From assembly GCF_030287445.1 (NCBI RefSeq), contig NZ_JASVWB010000002.1, positions 6,944,001 through 7,008,000 of the forward strand: 64,000 nucleotides of DNA. Reading direction: 5' to 3'. This DNA comes from Streptomyces sp. ALI-76-A (lineage in GTDB: Bacteria; Actinomycetota; Actinomycetes; Streptomycetales; Streptomycetaceae). This document shows positions 1 to 8,886 of the stretch, in pieces (position 1 is the first letter of the stretch; each line of letters starts with the position of its first letter). Under the pieces are notes generated by a model. That model worked only from the letters and a program-made list of their open reading frames with translations. It did not search any database and had not been told where the DNA came from. A program made the position numbers and the translations under genes.

Positions 1-789
<789 letters not shown>

Positions 790-1556
790 GGGCGTGAGGG
801 CCTGACGGCCTGACGGCCACGAAAGGGCCGACACCCGTCGACCCGCCACCGAGGGGCGGCCCACCGGGGGAGGGCCGCCCCTTCGGCGTGCCCTCGATCC
901 GCGGCGGTGTCGGGGAGGCTCCCCTCGGTGTACCGGGCCCGGCCGGACCGTCGTACCGCTGTCCGCGACACCCCGGAGCGGAGCCCGCCGCCCCCGTGCC
1001 GGCGGACCCCGCATGACCACAATGTGCCCACGCCCGGGGGCCGTTGAAGCCCCCGGGCGCGGGTTCAGAGCTTGATTTGAGGGTTCCGTAGCCGGCGTAC
1101 GACCGCTGCGGTACTCGGGCTGACCGGACCACGCCACGCGGTGCCGGGCGGGCGTACCGGGTGGGTGGGACCGCGGCGGCTGTGACGGAACCGGGGCTCC
1201 TTCCCTCAGGTCGAAGAAGGAGGTCCGGGGACCTTCACCACCGCACTGGCTCACACGCCGCCGCGGTCCCGTTCCTGCCCGGACGGCCGATGGACCACCC
1301 CTCATCCGGGTCCACCGCCGGCACGGGCGGCCTTGACGGGGGCTCGGTCCACGCGGGGCGCGGACCGCCTCCCGCACGCGCTCACCGCCGCGCGGGCCGG
1401 CGACCGGGGTGCCGGACCCGGCGGTGAGCGCGTGCTTCGACATACCGGTCCCCGGAAACCCGACGAGTCGTCGGGGTCGGGGACGGGTTCCGGCCCGCGG
1501 CGGCGCCTGGGCGCGACAGGACAGGTGTCAGCGCCGCCGCGGACCGGAAGTCCGGC
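790..1556. other. 767-bp intergenic region without a convincing gene
   Basis: Open frames on both strands here have no ribosome site, no recognisable domain and cross the ends of the flanking genes. The visible structures are the gcl terminator and a 17-bp palindrome CCCGACGAGTCGTCGGG at 1459-1475, about 80 nt beyond the glxR stop, which may terminate the glxR transcript. A short direct repeat of ggcctgacggcc type occurs near 800-822. I see nothing else in it. Confidence 0.5.
852..882 (+). terminator. Hairpin terminator after gcl
   Basis: AGGGGCGGCCC (852-862) pairs perfectly with GGGCCGCCCCT (872-882) around a 9-nt loop. It lies 63 nt after the gcl stop. There is no U-tract, as is usual in high-GC actinobacteria. 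Confidence 0.7.
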
Positions 1557-2450
1557 TCAGACGCGGGCGCCGGACAGGCGTTCCACCGCGCGCAGCAGCG
1601 CCGAGTGGTCCAGTCCGCCGTCGCCCTGCGCCCGCAGGCTCGCGACCAGTTGGGCGACCACCGCCCCGACGGGCAGGGCGGCACCGACCGAGCGGGCCGC
1701 GTCCGTGACGATGCCCAGGTCCTTGTGGTGCAGGTCGATCCGGAAGCCCGGCTTGAAGTCGTGGTTCAGGAAGCTGTCCTTCTTGCGCGTCAGCACGGTG
1801 GAGCCGGCCAGGCCGCCGTTCAGGACGTCGAGCGCCGCCTTCAGGTCCACCCCCGACTTCTCCAGGAAGACCACGGCCTCGGCGCACGCCTGGATGTTCA
1901 CGGCGACGATCAGCTGGTTGGCGGCCTTCACGGTCTGGCCCGCGCCGTGCGGACCGCACAGCACGACGGTCCTGCCGAGCGCCTCGAAGACGGGCTCGGC
2001 CTCGTCGAAGTCGGCCTGCTCGCCGCCGACCATGATGGACAGCACGGCCTCGACCGCGCCGGCCTCGCCGCCGGAGACGGGCGCGTCCAGGACGCGGATC
2101 CCCTTCGCCCCGGCCGCCTTCGCGAGGTCGACCGAGGTTCGCGGGGTGATGGAGGACATGTCGATCAGCAGGGCGCCGGAGCGCGCGTGCTCCAGGATGC
2201 CGTCCGGGCCGTACGCGATGGCCTCGACCTGCGGGGAGGCCGGCACCATCGTGATCACGACGTCGGCGTCCCGGACGGCCTCGGCGATCGAACCGGCGGC
2301 CGTGCCCCCGGCGGCGGCCAGCCGGTCCAGCTTGTCCTGTTCCAGGGTGAAGCCGGTGACGTCGTACCCCGCCTTGAGGAGGTTCTCGGACATGGGAGAG
2401 CCCATGATGCCGAGGCCGATCCAGGCGATCCTGGGGAGGTTCGTGGTCAT
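1557..2450 (-). CDS. glxR: 2-hydroxy-3-oxopropionate (tartronate semialdehyde) reductase
   Basis: NAD(P)H-dependent reduction of tartronate semialdehyde to D-glycerate, the step after Gcl. The 297-aa length is typical of the beta-hydroxyacid dehydrogenase family. The N-terminus IAWIGLGIMGSPMSENLLK carries the GxGxMG dinucleotide motif, DAPVSGGEAGA is the substrate-binding signature, and GQTVKAANQLIV holds the catalytic lysine of the GxxxxxKxxxN motif. I placed the start at MTTNLPRI because the GxGxMG motif must be close to the N-terminus and an AGAGAGG precedes it. It follows hyi by 44 nt on the same strand, so the two probably share a transcript. Confidence 0.93.
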   Translation of the reverse strand: MTTNLPRIAWIGLGIMGSPMSENLLKAGYDVTGFTLEQDKLDRLAAAGGTAAGSIAEAVRDADVVITMVPASPQVEAIAYGPDGILEHARSGALLIDMSSITPRTSVDLAKAAGAKGIRVLDAPVSGGEAGAVEAVLSIMVGGEQADFDEAEPVFEALGRTVVLCGPHGAGQTVKAANQLIVAVNIQACAEAVVFLEKSGVDLKAALDVLNGGLAGSTVLTRKKDSFLNHDFKPGFRIDLHHKDLGIVTDAARSVGAALPVGAVVAQLVASLRAQGDGGLDHSALLRAVERLSGARV

Positions 2451-2494
2451 GCGGGTGCCTCTCTGACTGCTGGTCTCCGTCGGTGAGCGGGTGC

Positions 2495-3334
2495 TCAGTG
2501 AGCGGCTCGGGCCGCGGCGGGCAGCCAGTCGAACGCCGCCGCGCTCGGGCGGTCGCCCGGCTTGTACTCCAGGCCGACCCAGCCCTCGTAGCCGGCCTTG
2601 CGCAGCTGGTCGAGGAGGTCCGCGAGGGGAAGTGACCCGGTGCCCGGCGCGCCCCGCCCCGGGTTGTCGGCGATCTGCACGTGGCCGGTCTTCGCGGCGT
2701 ACCGCTCGATCACCGACGGCAGGTCCTCGCCGTTCATGGCCAGGTGGTACAGGTCCATCAGGAACTTCGCGTTGCCGAGCCCGGTCGCGTCGTTGACCTT
2801 GTCGACGACTCCGACGCCGGCCGGGGCGCTCACCAACGGGTACAGCGGCGACTCCGTCCGGTTGAGGGTCTCGATCAGCAGGACCGCGCCGATCCGGTCG
2901 GCGGCCCGGGCGGCGCGGACCAGGTTCTCCAGCGCGAGCGCGTCCTGCTCGGCCGGATCCACGCCTGCGACGCGGTTGCCGTACAGCGCGTTGAGCGCCC
3001 CGCAGCCCAGGCTCCCGGCGAAGCCGGCCGCCACGTCGATGTTGGCGCGGAACCGCTCCGACTCCGCCCCCGGGATCGACAGGGCGCCGCGGTCGGGACC
3101 GGGCAGCTGCCCGGCGTAGAGGTTCAGGCCCGTGAGCCGGACGCCCGCGTCCTCGATCGCCTTCCTCAGGGCGTCCAGCTCGGACCGCTCGGGGGTGGGG
3201 GAGTCGACCCAGGGCCACCACAGCTCGACCGCCGTGAAGCCGGCCGCGGCGGCGGCCGCGGGGCGCTCCAGGAGCGGGAGTTCCGTGAAGAGGATCGACA
3301 GGTTGACGTTGAAGCGCTGCTCTGCGAATCCCAT
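2495..3334 (-). CDS. hyi: Hydroxypyruvate isomerase (TIM-barrel, EC 5.3.1.22 type)
   Basis: Interconverts hydroxypyruvate and tartronate semialdehyde, allowing both to enter the glycerate pathway. The 279-aa protein starts MGFAEQRFNVNLSILFTELP and has the xylose-isomerase-like barrel features of the family: AVELWWPW, LNLYAGQLPGPDRG, LIETLNR, DLYHLAMN, HVQIADNPGRGAPGTG and GLEYKPG. The start was chosen at 3334 because an AGGGAG lies about 9 nt upstream; an in-frame extension to 3472 would cross the regulatory palindrome. It is the first gene of the hyi-glxR unit, with a perfect 15-bp palindrome 74 bp upstream of its start. Confidence 0.92.
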   Translation of the reverse strand: MGFAEQRFNVNLSILFTELPLLERPAAAAAAGFTAVELWWPWVDSPTPERSELDALRKAIEDAGVRLTGLNLYAGQLPGPDRGALSIPGAESERFRANIDVAAGFAGSLGCGALNALYGNRVAGVDPAEQDALALENLVRAARAADRIGAVLLIETLNRTESPLYPLVSAPAGVGVVDKVNDATGLGNAKFLMDLYHLAMNGEDLPSVIERYAAKTGHVQIADNPGRGAPGTGSLPLADLLDQLRKAGYEGWVGLEYKPGDRPSAAAFDWLPAAARAAH

Positions 3335-3407
3335 CGGGCCGGCGCTCCCTTCCCTAGCGAGTTTCGAACGCAGCGAGTTCCGTGAGTGGCGAGCGAGGGG
3401 CTCTGTC

Positions 3408-3422
3408 TTCCGTATTACGGAA
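3408..3422. promoter_or_regulatory. 15-bp perfect palindrome TTCC-N7-GGAA upstream of hyi (candidate AllR operator)
   Basis: TTCCGTATTACGGAA is a perfect inverted repeat (7-1-7). The same TTCC-N7-GGAA frame occurs upstream of aceB (33953-33967), between allR and allB (36667-36681), and as TTCC-N7-GGAG at 36786-36800. On the hyi coding strand it is preceded by CAGAAATCAAG, a degenerate version of the CAGAAC-containing palindrome that precedes the matching sites at allB and aceB. Assignment to AllR is inference. Confidence 0.6.
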
Positions 3423-3537
3423 CTTGATTTCTGCTTGTTGGAAGAGTGCCGTCGGCGGTCGGAGCTTGTCAAGGGGGCCCGGCGGAAAACGGCAGCGCAC
3501 GTCGGGCGTGCGCGTCTCAGGGCGTGCGCGCGCCCGT

Positions 3538-3596
3538 CCCCTCGATCCGGCCGCCGCCGATCCGGCCGCCCCTCGATCCGGCCGCCGCCGATCCGG
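3538..3596. repeat. Two tandem copies of a 28-31 bp GC-rich repeat
   Basis: A unit beginning cccctcgatccggccgccgc at 3538 is repeated at 3569 with a 31-bp period; the first 28 bases are identical. It lies in the noncoding gap between hyi and the gene at 3796. Confidence 0.8.
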
Positions 3597-3795
3597 GGCC
3601 GAGGAGGAGGGGCCCTGGCGGGGCGGGTGGGCTAGGGTCGGCTGTACGGCGGCCCGGACTGAGCCGTCGTGAGGGTGATGACCTGCGGCGGCGTCGCGGA
3701 GGCCGACGGCCGGTCCGTCACGCGACGCGCCCCCTGCGCCCGCGCGTCCTGCGGGCCGGGGAACACGCGGGCCGAGGCGATCCCATGGGGGCACA

Positions 3796-4077
3796 GTGCG
3801 ACTGAGAGTGGAGTTCACCACCGAACCCTTCGACCTCGACGAGGCGCCCGCGCACGCGGTGGTGGCCCGCGAGGTCGTCGAGGCGGCAGACCTGGACGCG
3901 GTGGACGTCGGCCCGTTCGGCAACACCGTGGAAGGCGGCGCCGACGCCGTGCTCACCACCGTGGACGCCCTGCTGCGCCGGACCCTGGAGTCGGGCGCCA
4001 CCCGGATCTCGCTCCAGCTCAACGTGATCGGGGACGGTGTCGCCGGTGCGGGCGCCGTCGGGGAGGGCGGGAAGTGA
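3796..4077 (+). CDS. Thiamine-binding-domain protein (MTH1187/DUF77-like), 93 aa
   Basis: A small cytoplasmic protein whose core (VDVGPFGNTVEGGADAV followed by GATRISLQLNV) matches the pattern I know for the MTH1187/YkoF-type family: a glycine-rich GT-VEG-D turn and a final beta-strand. Members bind thiamine or serve as small ligand-binding proteins; the ligand here is unknown. The start is GTG with GGGGG about 5 nt upstream. Its stop overlaps the GTG of the next gene by 4 nt (GTGA), so the two are translationally coupled. Proximity to a TPP enzyme (Gcl) is suggestive only. Confidence 0.6.
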   Translation: MRLRVEFTTEPFDLDEAPAHAVVAREVVEAADLDAVDVGPFGNTVEGGADAVLTTVDALLRRTLESGATRISLQLNVIGDGVAGAGAVGEGGK

Positions 4078-4442
4078 CCGCCCACGGGGACGAGGACTTC
4101 ATCGCGGCGGTGAAGCCGCTGGTCGACGCGATGGGCGGCGAGCTGCTCCCCTCGGACGAGGCCGGCCCCGACGACGTGGTGCTCGCCTGGGAGGGCGTCG
4201 ATGTCGTCGCCGTACGCCTGCCGCAGCTCGCGGACTCCCTCGATCACATCCTGGCCGCCATGGAGCGCAAGAAGGGCAAGCCCCTGGCCGACCTGGACCG
4301 CAAGGCCAAACAGGAGGTGGTGCGGATGCTCGAAGCGCGCGGCGCCTTCTCCGTGCGGCACGGGGTGGAGACCGTGGCCGGCGCGCTCGGGGTCAGCCGC
4401 TTCACGGTCTACAACTACCTCAACCGCGAGAAGGAGGGCTGA
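4074..4442 (+). CDS. Small HTH DNA-binding protein (YheO-like C-terminal helix-turn-helix), 122 aa
   Basis: About 75 N-terminal residues of unassigned alpha/beta sequence are followed by RKAKQEVVRMLEARGAF and ETVAGALGVSRFTVYNYLN, which fits the C-terminal HTH of YheO-type regulators (GAFSV..GVE.VA..LGVSR.TVY.YL). The GTG start overlaps the preceding stop (GTGA), so stoichiometric synthesis with the thiamine-binding-like protein is likely. It may be a local regulator of the purine/glyoxylate genes on either side, with the upstream protein as ligand-sensing partner; that is inference. No target site could be assigned. Confidence 0.65.
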   Translation: MTAHGDEDFIAAVKPLVDAMGGELLPSDEAGPDDVVLAWEGVDVVAVRLPQLADSLDHILAAMERKKGKPLADLDRKAKQEVVRMLEARGAFSVRHGVETVAGALGVSRFTVYNYLNREKEG

Positions 4443-4561
4443 CCGGCGGGCGGGCCCGGCTTCCGGCGGGCGCGCCCTCCGGGCGGACACGGCTCCCGGG
4501 AGTACCGGTACTTCGGGTGAGCTGGGCTTCGCCCGTGGGCCGGTCTTTGTTACCCGGAATT

Positions 4562-4578
4562 TTCAACAAAGTGTTGAC
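4562..4578. promoter_or_regulatory. 17-bp near-palindrome TTCAAC-N5-GTTGAC upstream of the uricase operon
   Basis: TTCAACAAAGTGTTGAC is 73 nt upstream of the uraD start. It is closely similar to TTCAACAGAACGTTGAA at 36769-36785 (allB) and to the aceB element at 33969-33985. A CCGGAA half-site of the TTCC-N7-GGAA element lies at 4554-4559. This links the uricase operon to the allantoin/malate synthase promoters. Confidence 0.5.
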
Positions 4579-4651
4579 GCCGACTTCGGGAGGGCGTTAG
4601 CTGGCGGCAGCCCGATCAGCACGAAGGCCGTTCCCGGCCACGGAGGCTCCC

Positions 4652-5161
4652 GTGACGTCGACTTCCACGCCCCCGGGCCTGGCCCGGTTCAACGCCCTGG
4701 AGGAGCACGCGGCCTTCGCCGCACTGCACGAGGTGTGCGCCTCCACGGCATGGGCGGAGCGGCTGCTCGCCGCCCGCCCCTACGCCACCGCCGACGAGCT
4801 CTACGCCGCCAGTGACACGGCGACGGCCGAGCTGACCGCCGGGGACCTGGCGGAGGCGATGGCCGGACACCCGCCGATCGGCCGGCCCCGGCCGGGCGAT
4901 CCCACCTCGGCACGCGAACAGCGCGGCATGGCCGGCGCCTCCGACCGGCTCAAGGCGGAGATGCTCGAACTGAACCTGGCGTACCAGGAGAAGTTCGGCC
5001 ACGTCTTCCTGATCTGCGCCACCGGCCGGACCGGTGAGCAGATGCGGGACGCGGCCGTGGAGCGGCTCGGCAACCCGCCGGAGCGGGAGCGGGAGATCAT
5101 CCGCACCGAGCTGGGCAGGATCAACCGGATCCGGCTGGCCCGTTTCGCCGACGAGGACTGA
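4652..5161 (+). CDS. uraD: 2-oxo-4-hydroxy-4-carboxy-5-ureidoimidazoline (OHCU) decarboxylase
   Basis: Third step of urate oxidation: stereospecific decarboxylation of OHCU to S-allantoin. The 169-aa protein has the catalytic-histidine motif GHPPIG (His73), the ARPYATADELYAASD stretch, and the conserved segment YQEKFGHVFLICATG. The start is GTG with GGAGG 5 nt upstream. It is first in the operon uraD-uraH-uox-deaminase, with 24 nt to the next gene. A TTCAAC-N5-GTTGAC element lies in its promoter region. Confidence 0.92.
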   Translation: MTSTSTPPGLARFNALEEHAAFAALHEVCASTAWAERLLAARPYATADELYAASDTATAELTAGDLAEAMAGHPPIGRPRPGDPTSAREQRGMAGASDRLKAEMLELNLAYQEKFGHVFLICATGRTGEQMRDAAVERLGNPPEREREIIRTELGRINRIRLARFADED

Positions 5162-5185
5162 GGAAGACCGCGGAGGACGCCTGAC

Positions 5186-5593
5186 ATGAGCACCAGCACC
5201 ACCGCCTCGGTGTCGACGCACATCCTCGACACCAGCGTCGGCCGCCCCGCCGGGGGAGTCGCCGTCCAGCTCTCCGCCCGCCTCGGGCGGGACGCGGACT
5301 GGCAGCCGCTCGGCGGGTCCGTGACCGACCCGGACGGGCGGTGCAAGGACCTCCCGGCGCTGCCGGAGGGAACCACCCACGTACGGCTCGACTTCGCCGT
5401 GGAGGCGTACTTCGAGCCGGACGTCCAGCACCAGCGAGCCGAGGCACGGCAGGACGCCCCCGCGAATCGGGACAGCGGGCCTGGAGTGTTCTTCCCGGAG
5501 GTGGCGATCACGTTCGCCGTCGTGCCGGGCGAGCACTACCACGTACCGCTGCTGCTCAACCCGTTCGGCTACTCCGTTTACCGAGGGAGCTAG
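5186..5593 (+). CDS. uraH: 5-hydroxyisourate hydrolase (transthyretin-like)
   Basis: Hydrolyses 5-hydroxyisourate, the uricase product, to OHCU. The family hallmarks are at both ends: STHILDTSVGRPA near the N-terminus, with active-site His12, and the C-terminal tetrapeptide YRGS. HYHVPLLLNPFGYSVYRGS ends the 135-aa protein as in transthyretin-related proteins. The central segment (about residues 80-105) contains a short insertion rich in charged residues. It sits 24 nt after uraD and 6 nt before the uricase start, so the three urate genes form one transcript. Confidence 0.94.
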   Translation: MSTSTTASVSTHILDTSVGRPAGGVAVQLSARLGRDADWQPLGGSVTDPDGRCKDLPALPEGTTHVRLDFAVEAYFEPDVQHQRAEARQDAPANRDSGPGVFFPEVAITFAVVPGEHYHVPLLLNPFGYSVYRGS

Positions 5594-5599
5594 CAGACC

Positions 5600-6529
5600 A
5601 TGGCAGACACTTCCCGCCCGGCCCGTCCGGTGTTCCTGGGACAGAACCAGTACGGCAAGGCCGAGAACCGAGTCGTCAAGATCACGCGGGACGGCGCCAC
5701 CCACCACATCAAGGACCTGAACGTGTCCGTGTCGCTCAGCGGCGACATGGACGACGTCCACTACTCCGGCTCCAACGCCAACGTCCTGCCGACCGACACC
5801 ACCAAGAACACGGTGTACGCCTTCGCCAAGGAACACGGCATCGAGTCCGCCGAGCAGTTCGGCATCCACCTCGCCCGTCACTTCGTGACCTCGCAGGAGC
5901 CGATCCACCGGGCCCGGATCCGGATCGAGGAGTACGCCTGGGAGCGCATAGCCAACGCCGGTGAGGGCGCGCACTCCTTCGTCCGCCAGGGCCAGGAGAC
6001 CCGGCTGACCCAGATCACCTACGACGGCTCGTCGTGGGAGGTCGTCTCGGGACTGAAGGACCTGGTCGTGATGAACTCGACCGACTCCGAGTTCTGGGGC
6101 TACGTCAAGGACAAGTACACGACGCTGCCCGAGGCCTACGACCGCATCCTGGCCACCCAGGTCTCCGCCCGCTGGCGCTTCGGCTGGTCCGACGACGCAC
6201 AGCGGCCGCCCCACTGGGACGAGTCCTACGAGCAGACGAGGAAACACCTGCTCCAGGCCTTCGCCGAGACGTACTCGCTCTCGCTCCAGCAGACCCTCTA
6301 CCAGATGGGCGCGCGGATCATCGACCACCGCGACGAGATCGACGAGGTCCGCTTCTCCCTCCCGAACAAGCACCACTTCCTGGTGGACCTGGAGCCGTTC
6401 GGACTGAAGAACGCCACCGACGACGGAGCCGTGTACCTCGCCGCCGACCGGCCCTACGGCCTGATCGAGGCGACCGTCCTGCGGGACGGCTGCGAGCCGA
6501 GGATCCCCGTGGACCTCACCAACCTCTGA
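5600..6529 (+). CDS. uox: Urate oxidase (uricase)
   Basis: Cofactor-free oxidation of urate to 5-hydroxyisourate and H2O2. The 309-aa length is normal. Recognisable uricase segments include GQNQYGKAENRVVKI (T-fold strand with the conserved lysine), VLPTDTTKNTVYAFAK (the TDTxKN active-site motif), FTSQE-type segment HFVTSQEPIHRARI, and FSLPNKHHFLVDLEPF near the C-terminus. It follows uraH by 6 nt. No catalase gene was seen beside it to deal with the peroxide. Confidence 0.96.
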   Translation: MADTSRPARPVFLGQNQYGKAENRVVKITRDGATHHIKDLNVSVSLSGDMDDVHYSGSNANVLPTDTTKNTVYAFAKEHGIESAEQFGIHLARHFVTSQEPIHRARIRIEEYAWERIANAGEGAHSFVRQGQETRLTQITYDGSSWEVVSGLKDLVVMNSTDSEFWGYVKDKYTTLPEAYDRILATQVSARWRFGWSDDAQRPPHWDESYEQTRKHLLQAFAETYSLSLQQTLYQMGARIIDHRDEIDEVRFSLPNKHHFLVDLEPFGLKNATDDGAVYLAADRPYGLIEATVLRDGCEPRIPVDLTNL

Positions 6530-6555
6530 TCCACCCCGACACCTCAGAGACCACA

Positions 6556-6580
6556 GAGATCACCGAGATCACAGAGATCA
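6556..6580. repeat. Three 9-bp repeats (GAGATCA core) between uox and the deaminase
   Basis: GAGATCA occurs at 6556, 6565 and 6574 with an exact 9-bp period, followed by gtgagcgagaag and the start codon. The low-GC repeat is conspicuous in this GC-rich context and makes up most of the 68-nt spacer. Confidence 0.75.
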
Positions 6581-6597
6581 GTGAGCGAGAAGCGCGC

Positions 6598-7977
6598 ATG
6601 ATGGCAGCAGACCGGCGCATCGTCATAGAGAACTGTTCGATCGCGACCGTCGACGCCCACGACACCGAGTACGCGAGCGGACACGTCGTCGTCGCCGGCA
6701 GCCGCATCGAGTCGGTCGGCGCGGGCCGGGCCCCCGAGGGCCTGGAGCACGTCGACCGCAGGATCGACGCCACCGGCCACCTGGTGACCCCGGGCCTGGT
6801 CAACACCCACCACCACTTCTACCAGTGGATCACCCGGGGCCTGGCCACCGACCACAACCTGTTCGACTGGCTCGTCGCGCTGTACCCGACCTGGGCGCGC
6901 ATCGACGAGCGGATGGTGCGTGCGGCGGCCCAGGGCTCGCTCGCGATGATGGCCCGCGGCGGCGTCACCACCGCCATGGACCACCACTACGTCTTCCCCA
7001 CGGGCTCCGGCGACCTGTCCGGCGCGATCATCGGCGCCGCCCGCGAGACGGGCGTCCGCTTCACCCTCGCCCGCGGCTCCATGGACCGCAGCGAGAAGGA
7101 CGGCGGGCTGCCGCCGGACTTCGCCGTGGAGACCCTGGACGCCGCCCTCGCCGCCACCGAGGAGACCGTCGCACAGCACCACGACGCCTCCTTCGACGCC
7201 ATGACCCAGGTCGCCGTCGCGCCCTGCTCGCCCTTCTCCGTCTCCACCGAACTGCTCAGCCAGGGCGCCGAGCTGGCCCGCCGCCTCGGCGTCCGGCTGC
7301 ACACCCACGGCTCGGAGACGGTGGAGGAGGAGCAGTTCTGCAAGGAACTGTTCGGCATGGGCCCGACCGACTACTTCGAGTCCACCGGCTGGCTCGGCGA
7401 GGACGTGTGGATGGCGCACTGCGTCCACATGAACGACGCCGACATCGCCGCCTTCGCCCGCACGAAGACCGGTGTCGCCCACTGCCCGTCGTCCAACGCC
7501 CGGCTGGCCGCCGGGATCGCACGGGTCCCCGACATGCTGGCGGCCGGCGTCCCGGTCGGCCTCGGCGTCGACGGCACGGCGTCCAACGAGTCCGGCGAAC
7601 TCCACACCGAGCTGCGCAACGCGCTCCTCGTCAACCGCCTCGGCGCCCACCGCGAGGCCGCCCTGAACGCCCGCCAGGCGCTGCGGCTCGGCACCTACGG
7701 CGGCGCCCAGGTGCTCGGCCGCGCACGGGAGATCGGCTCCCTGGAGCCCGGCAAGCTGGCGGACCTGGTGCTGTGGAGGCTGGACACCCTGGCCCACGCC
7801 TCCATCGCCGACCCGGTGACCGCGCTGGTCCTCGGCGCGGCGGCCCCGGTCACGGCCTCCTTCGTGAACGGCCGCCAGATCGTCGAGGACGGCCGGCTGC
7901 TGACCGCGGACGAGGACGCCATCGCCCGCGCCACGCGGGCGGAGGCCCAGCGGCTGGCGGCGATCGCCGCGCGGTGA
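6598..7977 (+). CDS. 8-oxoguanine deaminase-type amidohydrolase
   Basis: A 459-aa metal-dependent amidohydrolase. The metal and catalytic residues are visible: H71/H73 in NTHHHFYQWITRG, H235/H237 and E240 in RLHTHGSETVEEEQF, H274/H277 in MAHCVHM, and D325 in GLGVDGTASNES. The LFDWLVALYPTWA segment and the family length fit 8-oxoguanine deaminases, which make urate directly from 8-oxoguanine, better than classical guanine deaminase. Being last in the uricase operon, it would feed urate into the pathway. Start is one of two adjacent ATGs (6598 or 6601). TrzN/AtzB-like hydrolases are the alternative; substrate is inferred from context. Confidence 0.85.
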   Translation: MMAADRRIVIENCSIATVDAHDTEYASGHVVVAGSRIESVGAGRAPEGLEHVDRRIDATGHLVTPGLVNTHHHFYQWITRGLATDHNLFDWLVALYPTWARIDERMVRAAAQGSLAMMARGGVTTAMDHHYVFPTGSGDLSGAIIGAARETGVRFTLARGSMDRSEKDGGLPPDFAVETLDAALAATEETVAQHHDASFDAMTQVAVAPCSPFSVSTELLSQGAELARRLGVRLHTHGSETVEEEQFCKELFGMGPTDYFESTGWLGEDVWMAHCVHMNDADIAAFARTKTGVAHCPSSNARLAAGIARVPDMLAAGVPVGLGVDGTASNESGELHTELRNALLVNRLGAHREAALNARQALRLGTYGGAQVLGRAREIGSLEPGKLADLVLWRLDTLAHASIADPVTALVLGAAAPVTASFVNGRQIVEDGRLLTADEDAIARATRAEAQRLAAIAAR

Positions 7978-7978
7978 C

Positions 7979-8101
7979 TCCGTACGCGCGTACGGATCTC
8001 GAGCTCCGGTCGGGAGGGACGGCTCCCGGCCGGTGGCCGTGGACCCGAGCGGGGTCCACGGCGGCCGTGTCCGGGGCACGCACGCCCGTGCGCGCCCCGG
8101 A
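7979..8101 (+). terminator. Palindrome and two strong hairpins after the uricase operon
   Basis: An 18-bp perfect palindrome TCCGTACGCGCGTACGGA (7979-7996) begins 1 nt after the stop. Next, GCCGTGGACCC (8036-8046) pairs with GGGTCCACGGC (8052-8062), and TCCGGGGC (8070-8077) with GCCCCGGA (8094-8101). They probably end the purine operon. The rest of the 424-bp gap to 8401 shows no gene. Confidence 0.6.
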
Positions 8102-8401
8102 ACGGTCACCGTCCCGGTCCCGCACGCGGCGGGGCAGGGGCCGCGAGCGTCACCCTCGCCTGAACGCCCGGCGGGGCCGGGGGTCCGGCAGCGGCCCGGT
8201 GAAGACCTGGATGGGCACGCCCATCAGGGTGCGGACGTCGGACGTCATGCGACCGGTCGCAACAGCCGGTGGCGGCGGCCGGTTCGGCCCAGGGAGCGCT
8301 GTCCGGGTGCGTCAGCGGGGCGCGTGCCCGTGCGCGCGGCGGCTGACGGTGTCCGTGGCGCTGCCACGGGCCCGGCGCGGACGCCCCGGCGGCCGTGCGG
8401 C

Positions 8402-8824
8402 TCAGAGGCCGAACAGTTCCGGATCGACGGCCAGTTGCTTGAAGTGCTCGCGGGGATCCGCCACCAGCTTGCGCTTGTCGAGGTCCATCAGGCCGCCGAC
8501 GGCCGTGATCTCGGCCGCCACCGTGCCGTCCGTACGGCGGATGGTCTGCTCGATGCGGAACGTCTTGCCCTCGCCCCAGACGAAGTCGCACGTCACCTCG
8601 ACCTCGTCGCCGGCGAGCAGTTCGCGCCGGTAGCGGATGGTCGTCTCCAGCGCCACGGGGCCCACGCCTGCGCCGATGAGACCGGCCTGGCTGATGCCGG
8701 CCGCCGCGAGCAGCGACCAGCGGGCGTGCTCCGCGTAGTTGAGGTAGACGCTCTGGTTGAGGTGGCCCTGCACGTCCGTCTCGTAGCCACGGACGGTCAC
8801 CGGGACGGAAAACGGTTCGGTCAC
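8402..8824 (-). CDS. Acyl-CoA thioesterase, 4HBT hot-dog family
   Basis: A 140-aa hot-dog thioesterase that should hydrolyse acyl-CoA or acyl-carrier thioesters in the cytoplasm. The signature YETDVQGHLNQSVYLNYAEHARW matches the YbgC/4-hydroxybenzoyl-CoA type consensus (shown here in two halves: YETDVQGHLNQ and SVYLNYAEHARW), with the catalytic aspartate in TDVQGH. The start is GTG at 8824, preceded by AAGGGGAAG; longer in-frame extensions lack a ribosome site. It stands alone, with no fatty-acid genes nearby, so the substrate is unknown. Confidence 0.88.
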   Translation of the reverse strand: MTEPFSVPVTVRGYETDVQGHLNQSVYLNYAEHARWSLLAAAGISQAGLIGAGVGPVALETTIRYRRELLAGDEVEVTCDFVWGEGKTFRIEQTIRRTDGTVAAEITAVGGLMDLDKRKLVADPREHFKQLAVDPELFGL

Positions 8825-8886
8825 GGCTTCCCCTTCTTCGTCGTGGACCTTCTGCTGCCCTGATCTTGGCATGCGCGTCATGGGCA

